Assembly (NCBI GenBank): GCA_030430075.1
Contig: JAUIGN010000013.1
Location: 116,656 to 180,655 of the forward strand
Source: a bacterium
GTDB lineage: Bacteria; Planctomycetota; Planctomycetia; Pirellulales; Pirellulaceae
Direction of reading: 5' to 3'
DNA: 64,000 bases
In this document: positions 8,473-17,960 of the stretch, piece by piece
How the letters are laid out: each line of letters starts with the position of its first letter
Numbering within the stretch: position 1 is the first letter of the stretch
Translations under genes and position numbers: made by a program
The notes under the pieces: generated by a model
Databases searched by the model: none
What the model saw: the letters and a program-made list of their open reading frames with translations, nothing else
What the model was told of the DNA's origin: nothing

Positions 8473-10103
8473 ACCTGCACACCAAACACGAGAAACATGA
8501 AGCCTGAAACTGCGCCCGCCACCCACCAGGCAGCCGGCAAGAGATCGTAATTCGTAAACCCTGGCGACTCGATGACACTCAGCGCCGCACCGACCGGATT
8601 CAGCAAGAGTACCGTCTCGACCGTCTCGTGCCCGAATGGCGCATCGCGGCCCAGCCAGACAAGAAACGGGATCAGGAACAGTGACATCACGGTAACGTAG
8701 GACGTGGTCGTGGCAACGGCCGTATTCCGGAACAGGCTGCCGACGGCCGCACCCACTGCCAGGGTATAGACGGCCGTCCAGGCGAGGCAGATCAACACCA
8801 GATTCACCTGCAGCCACATCACCGGCTTGATGTAGATCATCACGAGGTAGCCCGGCAGCGTTGCCATCAGCACCAGCAGGAGTGTCCAGACGACGCTCAG
8901 CAGTTTGCCCCGTACGATCTTGAATGGCGAAAGCGGTGTGATGCGAAGAAGTTCCCAACCGCCACTATCTCGCTCGCCGCTGATCAGTCCCGCCGTTAAG
9001 CTTGGTGTCAACACGACGACCAGGATGACTTGCAGAAACACCATCAGGCCGCCGATCGTCTCCACGCCCCAGGAAACGACGCTCGTGGCTGCAGCAAACG
9101 TCAGCAACATCGAGACCAACGCACATCCGGCCACCAGTCGGAGCAACCATTGGGACCGTCCGAAGCGGCGGCAACGAAACTCCTTGACCATGACCGGATT
9201 CAGATACCACGGAATGCCCGCCTTGCGGCGTTGGGGATCGACGACAAACAGCAGCCGGCGGGCCATCCGCGACGAGAGCTGTCGATCGTCGGTCATCACG
9301 CCCTGGGCCCGCGACCGGTCGTAGATCCGATAGTTCAGCCGAGTCAAGGTTGCGATGCCAAAGACCAGCCAACTGCCGATGGTCAGGAAAATGAACTCCA
9401 GCGTGCCGCCTCCACCCTCCATCAAGCCCCGCGATGCCAGCGACCCCTGTCCCATCGTTCGCATGATAACGGGGAGCGGAGAGAGGTAGCGCAGCCACTG
9501 CGAGATCTCCGCCATCCAGCCGGTCCCGCCCTGATAGAACGCGTGCGGAACCAGGGTCAAAAAACACAGGCCCAACACGATGCCGTACGTGATCCGCACA
9601 CCCGCGTCCGCAGACTGAACATGGCTACTGACGAACAGGCCGAGCGTGGCATATTGCACAACCAGCAATGCCAGGACTAGGTAGAGGAGCCCGATCCCGC
9701 CAACCAGGTCGACTCCTCCCATGGCATAGCAGGCGGCAGCCGCCGGGAGACTTGAAACCAGCACTAAGAGACTGAACAGCAAGACTCCCGCCAATTTGCC
9801 GACGTAGATGGAAACGGGGGTGAGGGGTGAATTCAAGAGCAGGGCCAACGTCCCACTGTTCTTCTCGCGGACGATCGACGAGGCGGGAAAGGCGGGCACA
9901 AGGAAGACAACGCCCGCCAGCAAGCCATAGCCGAACACTCGGAACACGCCGATTGACTGCTCACCGCTCAGGTCAACCTTGGCATCCGAAGGCCACCGCA
10001 TCAGGACGGCAAGGGAGAATGCCACGGTCAATGCGAGCAGCGCCGCGAAGGCCTTGGGCGAGCGTAAGATACCGAAGAACTCGCGTTGAATCACTGGGTT
10101 CAT
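8448..10103 (-). CDS. ABC-2 type transporter permease (double-length, about 12 membrane helices)
   Basis: 551 residues with many hydrophobic segments in two halves. The first starts VIQREFFGILRSPKAFAALLALTVAFSLAVL, typical of ABC-2 permeases, with LVPAFPASSIVREKNSGTLALLLNSPLTP, the conserved E(K/R)xxGTLxLLL(N/S)SPL segment. The second half repeats this: NPVMVKEFRCRRFGRSQWLLRL, then GLISGERDSGGWELLRITPLSPFKIVRGKL. So it is an internal duplication of the ABC-2 fold, able to form a full permease alone. It overlaps the ATPase gene by 4 bases (ATGA). With the ATPase and the large exported protein upstream, the arrangement resembles the gliding-associated GldA/GldF/GldG transporter genes; the substrate is unknown. 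Confidence 0.85.
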   Translation of the reverse strand: MNPVIQREFFGILRSPKAFAALLALTVAFSLAVLMRWPSDAKVDLSGEQSIGVFRVFGYGLLAGVVFLVPAFPASSIVREKNSGTLALLLNSPLTPVSIYVGKLAGVLLFSLLVLVSSLPAAAACYAMGGVDLVGGIGLLYLVLALLVVQYATLGLFVSSHVQSADAGVRITYGIVLGLCFLTLVPHAFYQGGTGWMAEISQWLRYLSPLPVIMRTMGQGSLASRGLMEGGGGTLEFIFLTIGSWLVFGIATLTRLNYRIYDRSRAQGVMTDDRQLSSRMARRLLFVVDPQRRKAGIPWYLNPVMVKEFRCRRFGRSQWLLRLVAGCALVSMLLTFAAATSVVSWGVETIGGLMVFLQVILVVVLTPSLTAGLISGERDSGGWELLRITPLSPFKIVRGKLLSVVWTLLLVLMATLPGYLVMIYIKPVMWLQVNLVLICLAWTAVYTLAVGAAVGSLFRNTAVATTTSYVTVMSLFLIPFLVWLGRDAPFGHETVETVLLLNPVGAALSVIESPGFTNYDLLPAAWWVAGAVSGFMFLVFGVQVWRLTRAV

Positions 10104-11137
10104 GACGATGCCGCCTGTTCTTCGCTGCCGGCCGGTCGCTCATCTTGATCCGCTGTGTCTGCGGTTGCCGTCGCGGGCCCGTCGTCGTGCTTGGTCACCG
10201 AAAGGAACGCATCCTCCAGGTCCGACGTCACCTCGCGATACTGGGCTACCGTCTCACCCTGTTCGATCAGGTGTGTCAGCAGCGGCGCTAACTCGAGGTC
10301 GCTCAAGCTGGTTGCAAAGCGAACCATCGTTTCGGCGGGCGCGACCGTAACATCTTCCGGCGGCGCAGACAGATGGGCCGCCACCAACGCGGCCACCCGG
10401 TCAACCTGTTCGACATTCACCAGCTGAATCTCAAACGTTCGCTTCTGACGAATGTCCCGCATGATCTCGTCAAGCGTTCCGAAAGCACGTAGCTTTCCCT
10501 TGGTGATGATCGCCACCAGGTCGCAGACTCTTGCCAACTCCGGCAAGATATGGCTGGTGACAATCAAGGTCTTGCCCATCTCCGCCAGCTTGAGCAACAG
10601 GATCCGCATGTCGATCCGCGCCTGCGGGTCCAACCCGTTTGCCGGCTCGTCCAAAATCAAAACCTGCGGATCGTGGAGCAGCGTGCGGGCGACACCGATT
10701 CGCTGCTGCATCCCGTGACTGAGCGCCTCCACAAAGAGGTCCTTCATGTGCGTGGCATTCGAGATCTCCAGGACCTCGGCAATTCGCCGGGTCCGTTCCC
10801 GCCGCCCGATTCCGTAGGCGGCACCGAAAAAGTCGAGGTACTCGGCGACGCGCATATTATCGTAGGACCCGAAGCGATCCGGCATGTAGCCCACCAGTCG
10901 CTTGATCTTGCGTGATTCCTGCAAGCAATCCGCACCGCTAATGCTGGCCGTCCCACTGGTCGCCTTGCTCAACCCGACCAGGATTCGAATGGTTGTCGTC
11001 TTGCCGGCCCCGTTGGGCCCAATGAACCCCAGGATCTGCCCGGCGCCGACCGAAAGAGACAGGGAATCCAAAGCAGTGAAGTCACCATACCGCTTCGTAA
11101 GTTGTTTAATTTCTACTACCGGAGACGCACTGGTCAC
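10100..11137 (-). CDS. ABC transporter ATP-binding protein
   Basis: 345 residues with a complete nucleotide-binding domain: Walker A GPNGAGKTTTI near residue 39, signature LSHGMQQR near 145, Walker B VLILDEPANGLDP near 163, and the H-loop in VTSHILPEL near 200. The signature is LSHGMQQR rather than the classic LSGGQ, which is common in ABC-2 exporter ATPases. The last 100 residues form a C-terminal extension (EIQLVNVEQVDRVAALVAAHL) and a low-complexity acidic tail (ATATADTADQDERPAGSEEQ). It is followed by the permease with a 4-base overlap and preceded, after 171 bases, by the large exported protein. Confidence 0.93.
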   Translation of the reverse strand: MTSASPVVEIKQLTKRYGDFTALDSLSLSVGAGQILGFIGPNGAGKTTTIRILVGLSKATSGTASISGADCLQESRKIKRLVGYMPDRFGSYDNMRVAEYLDFFGAAYGIGRRERTRRIAEVLEISNATHMKDLFVEALSHGMQQRIGVARTLLHDPQVLILDEPANGLDPQARIDMRILLLKLAEMGKTLIVTSHILPELARVCDLVAIITKGKLRAFGTLDEIMRDIRQKRTFEIQLVNVEQVDRVAALVAAHLSAPPEDVTVAPAETMVRFATSLSDLELAPLLTHLIEQGETVAQYREVTSDLEDAFLSVTKHDDGPATATADTADQDERPAGSEEQAASS

Positions 11138-11308
11138 TTGCTACTCCCAGCCTGTTAAAGCTCGCCGAACGCAGCGAGGTTGACTGCCCGCCGCTTGCGT
11201 TTACGGTGCCGATAAATCGTCAAAAAGGTTGATCCGGATTTCGGAATTGTGTGCTGCGGCGTAATCGGAGCGAGCCACTCCATCCGGCCTGTCTCTTTCG
11301 GCGGCCCA

Positions 11309-13825
11309 CTATTCGGGAATTTCACCCTGAACATCCACGCGCACGAAATCGATCTGCCACGTACTGTTGTTGAAGGCCGTCTTGCTCATCCCCCCTGCCC
11401 CCAGGGATTCGACCGGCGCCCCGTCGCGCTGTATCTGTTCCTCGGCTGTCTCGGTCACCACAATCGTGAGACGCAGCCCACCCTGGTCGTCCACTTGGAG
11501 CGATTCCGGACGATCGACCACAAATCGGAGCACGCCGTTGGGATTGTCGCGTTCGTGAAGCACGGTTGACTCGCCGTTCACCATGCCCTCAATCTTCAAC
11601 GTCCGGGAAGGGGCGTTGATTTTGATCGTCACCGTCGCCTGCGTAACATCCAGTGGAACGAGTGACTTGGGAAGGAAGCAATGCAACTGGCTGCGAGTCG
11701 CCTTCGTGGCATTCTCCAGCCATTCGCCCGTTCGTTGGTTAAAAATCGACGACGTCCCTTGCCGGCCAACGAACGTTCTCAAGGTGATAAACGACGCCGG
11801 GATGCGGACCTTGGTCCCTGCCGCCGGCCGTTCGATCTGCAAGGGGATCGATACGAGCGCCGAACCAGTCTCCTCGAAACCCGAGTTGAATCGGACACCC
11901 ATATCGAACGGCGGCGTCCAGGTGAGCAGCGAAAGGTCGTCCGAAAACGGCGATTCGCTGCTGGAATGCAACAAGTCCCTCAGCAGCAGTTGGCGACTCC
12001 GCTGCTGGTCGGTAAGCAAGGCGGCGGAAACGTACTGTTCCGGAGCCAGCACATCGTCCGGTCCCACTGAAAACTGGCCGTCGTCGCTGAGGGAAACCGT
12101 GGCGGCCGGAGCGGGGGGCGCGGCGATCACCGGGTCCTCGCAACGCGCCGGATCAAGGCCGGACAAGCGGGCTTGAAAACCGTTTTCATTGAAGGTCCCG
12201 ATGACCGTGGGCGGCGTACCCGGATACACCACTTGCTGGGATTCGACGCGACGGATAACGCCGCGCGGCACGGCCAGATTCATCCAGTGTGCTTGGCCGT
12301 CATCGTCCCAGACAATGCGTTGAATTGCCCCACCGGCATTGCCACCCTCGATCTCAGCCCTCGCCCCGGAGGCGGCAACCAGCCCCAGTTCCACGGACTC
12401 CTGGGAATAGACGGCTGAGACCCCCGCCACATGCGCTTCATGAGATGCCGTGAAGACGCGCACCAGTTGGCTGGCGGCGATGGTCGACGGCACGGCGTCC
12501 GTGCTCCGACTGCCAATCAAGAAGAAGACGGCGGTCGCGGCCAACGAGACGATGGGCACGAACCACGCCAATCGTTCCAGCCGCCGCTGGCGGGCCCACC
12601 AGCAACCAAATCCCAGAACCACGAACGTGTTCATGCCGAGCACCCAGGCGGCAAGACTGCGACTGGGAATCCGGTATCCAATCTGATCATTGAGCAGCGG
12701 TTCGATCGCATCGGCATCGACTGCCGGTTCCTGGTTGGGTTGAAACAACCGAGTTGCCAGCGAACCCAAGGCGCGCGTCGGCGTCCCGTCCTGTACCCAG
12801 CCGGCCGGGCCGATCGTTGTAAATAAGACCTCACCGTCTCCGACCTGGTGCCAGAAGGCGACGGGCCAGCCGTCGACACGGCACTGAATGTCATCGGTAC
12901 CGGCAAACACTCGGACCATGTCCACAGGGGTTTCCGACGACCAAGATTCCTTGCCGGATTCCTCTTCGGCGTCCTGCACTTGCGCCATGGTTTCAATTTC
13001 AAAGGCATTGACTTCCACTCGATCTACGATCGCCAAACGGGCCTCGTTCCCCAGCAGCGCGTTGACGGTCTCCAGGCCGGTGGTGTCGAGCATGATCCAG
13101 ATGCGACCACCCCGCTGCAGCCAGCGGCGGAGATTTGCCAGGCCCACGGAATCGTTCAGAATTCGGTCGCCGCTGATGATCATTTGATCAAGCGCATCCA
13201 GGGCCATTGGGTAGGGAGGAATGAAGTCCGTTCCGAAATCAATCAAGATGCGAGATCCCAGCGCCATTTCCCGCGCCTTGTACGCCACTTCGTAAGCCAT
13301 CAAGTCTTCCAGCCCTGCATCGGGCTTGTCCGGCATGGACCGCCGAAACAGAATCCCCGATTTCGTCTGCTCGTGATCGAGCAGCAACGGCTGGCTCGGC
13401 ACGTTCACATGCTCGCCATCGTTCTGGTAGGTCTCGGCATCCCCCGGATCCTGCAACCGCATGTAGAATGCATCAATCTGTGACAGGGGGCGACCGGACG
13501 GCGCGACGCGAACATCGGGAATCCGGATCGGCAGAAAGGTTTGGCGCCGAGAACCGGCCGGCAACCAGAACTGCCGCGCATACTGCAGGCCCGCATTCCC
13601 CTCGCCAACGTAAACCGAAAGAAACTCTTCGGAATCCTCCGAAGTCTTGTTGGTTCCGCTGACCGACAGGGTCGACCACATTCCAGGTTCGTACCGCCGC
13701 ACACCGGCCGGCGCGATGCTCAGGGCCGTCGAGTCCTCCGTCTCGCCCGCCTCCTGACCGAAGCCCGCGGCTGGGGTGGCAGCCAGTGCCACGAACAAAA
13801 GTCGACGAAGAATACAGCTTGCCAT
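11309..13825 (-). CDS. Large exported/membrane protein of ABC operon (GldG-like architecture)
   Basis: 838 residues from the ATG at 13825, chosen because it gives the signal peptide ASCILRRLLFVALAATPAAG; an upstream in-frame ATG adds 20 residues without a signal. After a beta-rich N-terminal region (GVRRYEPGMWSTLSVSGTNK) comes an alpha/beta segment (LDALDQMIISGD then LRRWLQRGGRIWIMLDTTG, residues about 210-265) like the GATase-type domain that accompanies ABC-2 exporters. Two membrane helices follow near residues 390-440 (VLGMNTFVVLGFGCWW and LAWFVPIVSLAATAVFFLIG), then another beta-rich extracytoplasmic region to the C-terminus. Position at the head of an ATPase-permease operon suggests a periplasmic accessory subunit. 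No catalytic residues recognised. Confidence 0.65.
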   Translation of the reverse strand: MASCILRRLLFVALAATPAAGFGQEAGETEDSTALSIAPAGVRRYEPGMWSTLSVSGTNKTSEDSEEFLSVYVGEGNAGLQYARQFWLPAGSRRQTFLPIRIPDVRVAPSGRPLSQIDAFYMRLQDPGDAETYQNDGEHVNVPSQPLLLDHEQTKSGILFRRSMPDKPDAGLEDLMAYEVAYKAREMALGSRILIDFGTDFIPPYPMALDALDQMIISGDRILNDSVGLANLRRWLQRGGRIWIMLDTTGLETVNALLGNEARLAIVDRVEVNAFEIETMAQVQDAEEESGKESWSSETPVDMVRVFAGTDDIQCRVDGWPVAFWHQVGDGEVLFTTIGPAGWVQDGTPTRALGSLATRLFQPNQEPAVDADAIEPLLNDQIGYRIPSRSLAAWVLGMNTFVVLGFGCWWARQRRLERLAWFVPIVSLAATAVFFLIGSRSTDAVPSTIAASQLVRVFTASHEAHVAGVSAVYSQESVELGLVAASGARAEIEGGNAGGAIQRIVWDDDGQAHWMNLAVPRGVIRRVESQQVVYPGTPPTVIGTFNENGFQARLSGLDPARCEDPVIAAPPAPAATVSLSDDGQFSVGPDDVLAPEQYVSAALLTDQQRSRQLLLRDLLHSSSESPFSDDLSLLTWTPPFDMGVRFNSGFEETGSALVSIPLQIERPAAGTKVRIPASFITLRTFVGRQGTSSIFNQRTGEWLENATKATRSQLHCFLPKSLVPLDVTQATVTIKINAPSRTLKIEGMVNGESTVLHERDNPNGVLRFVVDRPESLQVDDQGGLRLTIVVTETAEEQIQRDGAPVESLGAGGMSKTAFNNSTWQIDFVRVDVQGEIPE

Positions 13826-14103
13826 GACGCTACCGACCCTTGGTTCGATCTGACGTGAACCGACAGCGTACACAACCTGCGGCACACATACAATTCAGGG
13901 TCAACCCCGGCCGAGAATCCGTGTGCCGCGAGCAAGCCGCGGGGAGAGCGGCCGGTCAGCGGCCCGGCAATCTGCCCCGCCGGCAGAAGCACAAACGGCT
14001 TGGCGACCTACCCGCTCGGCGCGATTTTGATTAAATTTCGAGGCACAAACACCTGCGGACGAGGCGACAACGTCCGCAACCCGGACTGCAATGGTGAGGC
14101 CTG

Positions 14104-15159
14104 ATGGATACCCGTTCCCGCGACTTTCTCCAACAACTGCTGCTTACCCCCAGCCCCTCGGGATACGAGCGCGCCATTCAAGACGTGGTGCGAGAGTACG
14201 TCGCCGAGTTTGCGGAACATGTCGAATCTGACGTTCACGGCAACCTGATCGTGAGCCAAAATCGGAACGCGCAGCGGCGCCTTATGCTCGCCGGCCATTG
14301 TGACCAGATCGGCCTGATTGTCTCGCAGATTGACGCAGAGGGGTTCATCTACACACAGACCATCGGGGGCTGGGATCCGGTCCAACTGATTGGCCAGCGG
14401 ATGACCGTCTGGACCAGCGGCGGAAGCGTACCCGGCGTGATTGCCAGAAAGCCGATCCATCTGCTTAACGAGGAAGAGCGGAAGGCGAAGATCACGACGG
14501 ACGAGTTGTGGATCGACATTGGGGCCCGCGACCAGGAGGATGCCGCCAGCGTCGTCCGAATCGGCGATCCCGTGACGCTCGAACTGGGCTATCGCGAATT
14601 GCGCAACAACCTGGCGAATGCACCAGGCATGGATAATCGAACAGGACTCTGGGTGGTTATCGAGGCACTCCGCCGGGCCGCGGCGAATTCCCTCGACTGC
14701 GGCCTGTTCGCCGTCTCCACCGTGCAAGAGGAGATCGGGCTTCGCGGGGCCAAGACGAGCGCCTTCGGTGTGGATCCGGATGTCGCCATCGCCGTCGACG
14801 TCACCCACGCGACCGATTGTCCCACGATCGACAAGCGACAGCAGGGTGAAATAACGCTTGGCGGCGGACCGGTGATTTATCGGGGTCCCAACATGAATCA
14901 CGGGGTGACAGAGAAACTGATCCGGTTGAGCGAAGAGAATTCGCTCGCCTTTCAATTGGCAGCGAGCGGCCGCGCGACGCCGAACGATGCGAACGCGCTG
15001 CAGATTTCCCGAGCCGGGGTCGCGACCGGCCTGGTGAGCATCCCCAACCGCTACATGCATAGTGCCGTCGAAACGGTTTCATTGGACGATCTGGATCGGG
15101 CCGCCGATCTGTTGGCTGCCTTCGCGACCGATCTGCGCGACGATGACTTCACCCCCTAG
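14104..15159 (+). CDS. M42-family metallo-aminopeptidase
   Basis: 351 residues with the M42 (glutamyl aminopeptidase / FrvX / YsdC) pattern: LLLTPSPSGYERAIQDVV at the start, LAGHCDQIGLIV (metal His), GMDNRTGLWVVIEAL (bridging Asp), STVQEEIGLRGAKTSAF (catalytic Glu pair), AVDVTHATD (metal Asp), and NRYMHSAVETVSLDDL near the end (third metal His). All the metal and catalytic positions are present, so a working cytosolic di-metal aminopeptidase, usually a dodecamer, is expected. No signal peptide is seen. It is transcribed with the downstream Dus gene, 104 bases away, and divergently from the ABC operon. Confidence 0.93.
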   Translation: MDTRSRDFLQQLLLTPSPSGYERAIQDVVREYVAEFAEHVESDVHGNLIVSQNRNAQRRLMLAGHCDQIGLIVSQIDAEGFIYTQTIGGWDPVQLIGQRMTVWTSGGSVPGVIARKPIHLLNEEERKAKITTDELWIDIGARDQEDAASVVRIGDPVTLELGYRELRNNLANAPGMDNRTGLWVVIEALRRAAANSLDCGLFAVSTVQEEIGLRGAKTSAFGVDPDVAIAVDVTHATDCPTIDKRQQGEITLGGGPVIYRGPNMNHGVTEKLIRLSEENSLAFQLAASGRATPNDANALQISRAGVATGLVSIPNRYMHSAVETVSLDDLDRAADLLAAFATDLRDDDFTP

Positions 15160-15263
15160 CAACAGTCAAGCACTCGCTCCAGCGGAATTGTCAACGCGTT
15201 CGTGGAGGCAGCCCTGAGCGTCCAATTCGCTCGACAATCATCGGAACCAGGAGCGCTCGCCCG

Positions 15264-16355
15264 ATGGCAGTTGAATCATCCAGGATAGAACGCCCGCAAC
15301 CGATGTTACGCGACCTGCACTTCGGCTCACTTTCGATCGGTTTCCCGGTGGTCCAGGCCGCCCTTTCCGGTTACAGCGATTGGCCGATGCGTAACGTGGC
15401 GCGCCAGCAGGGCGCACGCTACGCGCTTTGCGAAGTCATGCTCGATCAATTTCTCGTCGCCTTGAAGAACCGACAACGGACGGGGCATTTTCTTCACATC
15501 GGCGATGAACAGCGGCCCGTCGGTGGCCAGTTGATGGGGGCCGAACCGGAGCAGTTTTCTGCCGGGGCCATCAAGCTGGTCGAAGCCGGCTTCGATGTCA
15601 TTGACATCAATTTTGGCTGCCCCGTCAAGAAAGTGCTGGGGCGCTGCCGGGGTGGCTTTCACCTCAGCCAGCCTGAAGTGGCGATCGAGATTATCCGCCG
15701 GACGCGCAACGCCGTCCCCGCGGAGATTCCCGTGACCGTGAAAATGCGCCGTGGTATCGACGATCGCGCAGAGAGTCGCGACAAGTTCTTTCACATCCTG
15801 GAAGCGGCGTTTGCCGCCGGAATCGCCGCCATTACCGTTCATGGCAGGACCGTCGAACAACGCTACAACGGCCCCAGCCGCTGGTCATTTCTTCGCGAGG
15901 TCAAGCAATTCGCCGGTGACCGGGTCATCCTGGGCAGCGGCGACTTGTTCACAGCCCAGGATTGCCTGGACATGATGGCACAGACCGGCGTTGACGGCGT
16001 CACCGTCGCACGGGGTGCCATCGGCAATCCGTGGATCTTTTCCCAAGCCCAGGCGCTGGCCGCTGGTCGACCGTTGCCGCCTCCACCGAGCCTGTTTGAG
16101 CAACGTGAAGTCATCCTCCGCCACTATCAACTGGCCGAGCAGTTGTACGAATCGCGGCGCTGCGGCCAGATCATGCGAAAGTTCGGGATCAAGTATGCTG
16201 CCTTGCACCCGGAATACGAGCTCGTGCGGGCCGATTTTGCCAAAAGTTCAACGCGCCAAACGTGGGAACAAGTTCTCTCCAAATGGTACTCGGAAGACCT
16301 GCCCGGCCAGTATCCCGACCCGGCACTCCACCGATCGCAAAGCGAAGGGAATTGA
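15264..16355 (+). CDS. tRNA-dihydrouridine synthase (DusB-like)
   Basis: 363 residues. The Dus TIM-barrel is clear: PVVQAALSGYSDWPMRNVARQQG, QLMGAEPEQFSAGA, VIDINFGCPVKKVLGRCRGG (catalytic Cys in GCP), PVTVKMRRGID, AITVHGRTVEQRYNG, VILGSGDLF, and VDGVTVARGAIGNPWIF. Dus enzymes reduce specific uridines of tRNA D-loops using FMN and NADPH. In most DusB proteins the loop after GCP reads closer to AKKVxxxxAGSALL; here it reads VKKVLGRCRGGFHL. AGGAG lies 10 bases before the ATG at 15264; a shorter start at an internal Met 14 residues on is also possible. Confidence 0.9.
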   Translation: MAVESSRIERPQPMLRDLHFGSLSIGFPVVQAALSGYSDWPMRNVARQQGARYALCEVMLDQFLVALKNRQRTGHFLHIGDEQRPVGGQLMGAEPEQFSAGAIKLVEAGFDVIDINFGCPVKKVLGRCRGGFHLSQPEVAIEIIRRTRNAVPAEIPVTVKMRRGIDDRAESRDKFFHILEAAFAAGIAAITVHGRTVEQRYNGPSRWSFLREVKQFAGDRVILGSGDLFTAQDCLDMMAQTGVDGVTVARGAIGNPWIFSQAQALAAGRPLPPPPSLFEQREVILRHYQLAEQLYESRRCGQIMRKFGIKYAALHPEYELVRADFAKSSTRQTWEQVLSKWYSEDLPGQYPDPALHRSQSEGN

Positions 16356-16509
16356 GCGAACGCCATTCCATGGAGGGAACCGCCAGTCATGCGGATGATA
16401 ACGCTGGCACACGCCCGAATTGAACCCTGGAGCGGCACGCGTAGATCGATCGAAACCTTCCCGCGAAAGTGCCTTGGCACCTTGAGCGAGCCCACGCGGT
16501 ATTCGTGTA

Positions 16510-17862
16510 TCAGAACCCGAGCCCGGGACCGACCAGTTCTCCCGTCTTCACGGTCCCGTCGGTGATCTCGAACATCCCGGGGTACTTCCTGCTCATCGCC
16601 TCGTTTCCTGCCGGGCAGTACTGCCGGCCGTTGCCTTCGATCGCAGCAACGGTGGGGATCCGTGCCGCGAGACTTGCCGAATGGAGGAATGACGTGCCGA
16701 CACAGGTCAGGTCCTGGACGCAGAGAAACAGGCCGTATTTTTGGGCGGCGGCTCCCATCAAGAGTGCTTCGCTGTGCCCCTTGCAAGCTTTGAGGGCCAC
16801 GCCGGAATAACCTTGCTCCCGTGCCAGCAGCAGGCTCTCCAGGTCGACCAGCGATTCGTCGATCACGACCGGCTTGATACGGGCCGCATCATGCATGCGG
16901 TTCTCTGGATTGGCACGCAGGTCGCGATGAGTCGGCTGCTCGATGTACTGGACGCGCTGGAGTGCGGTCGCCGCACGTTCCTGCAGGTGCGCCAGGAAGT
17001 CCAACACGTACTGGACATTCGCGCATTTCTCATTGAAGTCCAACGAGTAATGCCAGGCGCTGCATCCGCGTGCGGCCTGGGCCGTTGCGGCGACACGCTC
17101 CACCGCCACCACCCGCTCGACGTCCCACTCCAAGTCGTCACCGGCGAGCTTGATCTTCAAATGCGTCAAGCCGTCAGCCGCAATCCACTCGCCCAGCGTT
17201 TCGGGCAGCCCGTCATCGACACGTTCCGAAATTTCGCCGTCGGTCAACGGGTCGAGTGCCCCAACCAGGTGATAGAGGGGCATCGTGGCCTGCGGCGTGC
17301 GCGAGGTGTACCGATCAAGGTATTCATCGGCAAAGTCGTCGCCCAAATAGGGCTGCAGGTCCGTGTTGACGAATTCACGTCCCAGCAGGTTATACGAGTT
17401 CCTACCGCAGGCCTTGCCGTGCGCGTCATAGATCGCGGCCTCCAGGGGACTTGCTGCAACCAATTGTGCCAACCGGGGCATCGGTTCGCCAATCCCCGCC
17501 TCCCGTTCGACGTCCGCCACGATGGCAGGGTGATCCGCGGCCAACTCGTGCGTAATCTCCAGCGGATGTGCGGTGCTCGAACAGCGATCCGCTGCCTCTG
17601 CCAACTTCCGCGAGAGCCGAATCATGGCGGCCAACGACTCGTCAACCGAGACAACCTGGCTGGGCCATGCCCAGACGTTCCCGACCGGCATCGACCCATG
17701 TCCTACCGCCCGCTCGCCGGAACGTGAGGTTACTTCCACGCGAACGTTGAACAGGACAACATCGTTCACCACGCGTCCGCCAAACTTGATCGGCGTACGG
17801 TAACCGATCTTGGTGGTCGACGTGATAATGTCCGTGAGGCGAATATCTGTTGATTGTGTCAT
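16510..17862 (-). CDS. Enolase-superfamily enzyme (mandelate racemase / muconate lactonizing type)
   Basis: 450 residues. Capping-domain N-terminus, then the barrel motifs: HLKIKLAGDD (KxK acid/base pair near 237), SLDFNEKCAN (Asp metal ligand near 274), VQYIEQPTHRDL (Glu ligand near 309), VVIDESL (Asp/Glu ligand near 337), and GVALKACKGHSEAL (second catalytic Lys near 354). Lysines at the ends of both the second and sixth strands are the pattern of the MLE/dipeptide-epimerase branch, which abstracts and returns a proton next to a carboxylate. The substrate cannot be read from the sequence. The C-terminal segment GNGRQYCPAGNEAMSRKYP is a distinctive feature. Gene stands alone, convergent with dus and 98 bases from the response regulator. 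Confidence 0.85.
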   Translation of the reverse strand: MTQSTDIRLTDIITSTTKIGYRTPIKFGGRVVNDVVLFNVRVEVTSRSGERAVGHGSMPVGNVWAWPSQVVSVDESLAAMIRLSRKLAEAADRCSSTAHPLEITHELAADHPAIVADVEREAGIGEPMPRLAQLVAASPLEAAIYDAHGKACGRNSYNLLGREFVNTDLQPYLGDDFADEYLDRYTSRTPQATMPLYHLVGALDPLTDGEISERVDDGLPETLGEWIAADGLTHLKIKLAGDDLEWDVERVVAVERVAATAQAARGCSAWHYSLDFNEKCANVQYVLDFLAHLQERAATALQRVQYIEQPTHRDLRANPENRMHDAARIKPVVIDESLVDLESLLLAREQGYSGVALKACKGHSEALLMGAAAQKYGLFLCVQDLTCVGTSFLHSASLAARIPTVAAIEGNGRQYCPAGNEAMSRKYPGMFEITDGTVKTGELVGPGLGF

Positions 17863-17960
17863 GACAGTCCAGCATCAAGGTCGGATTCGAGACACGCGCG
17901 CCTCCCGCGGGCATCGCTGTCTGGCCCATTGTAGCGTTTGCGTCGCCCGCCAGGGTGCGG

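Noticed and set aside
8473..8958. N-terminal extension of the HEAT-repeat protein
   Set aside because: It lies inside the permease gene and reads as low-complexity frame; the signal peptide begins at 8472.
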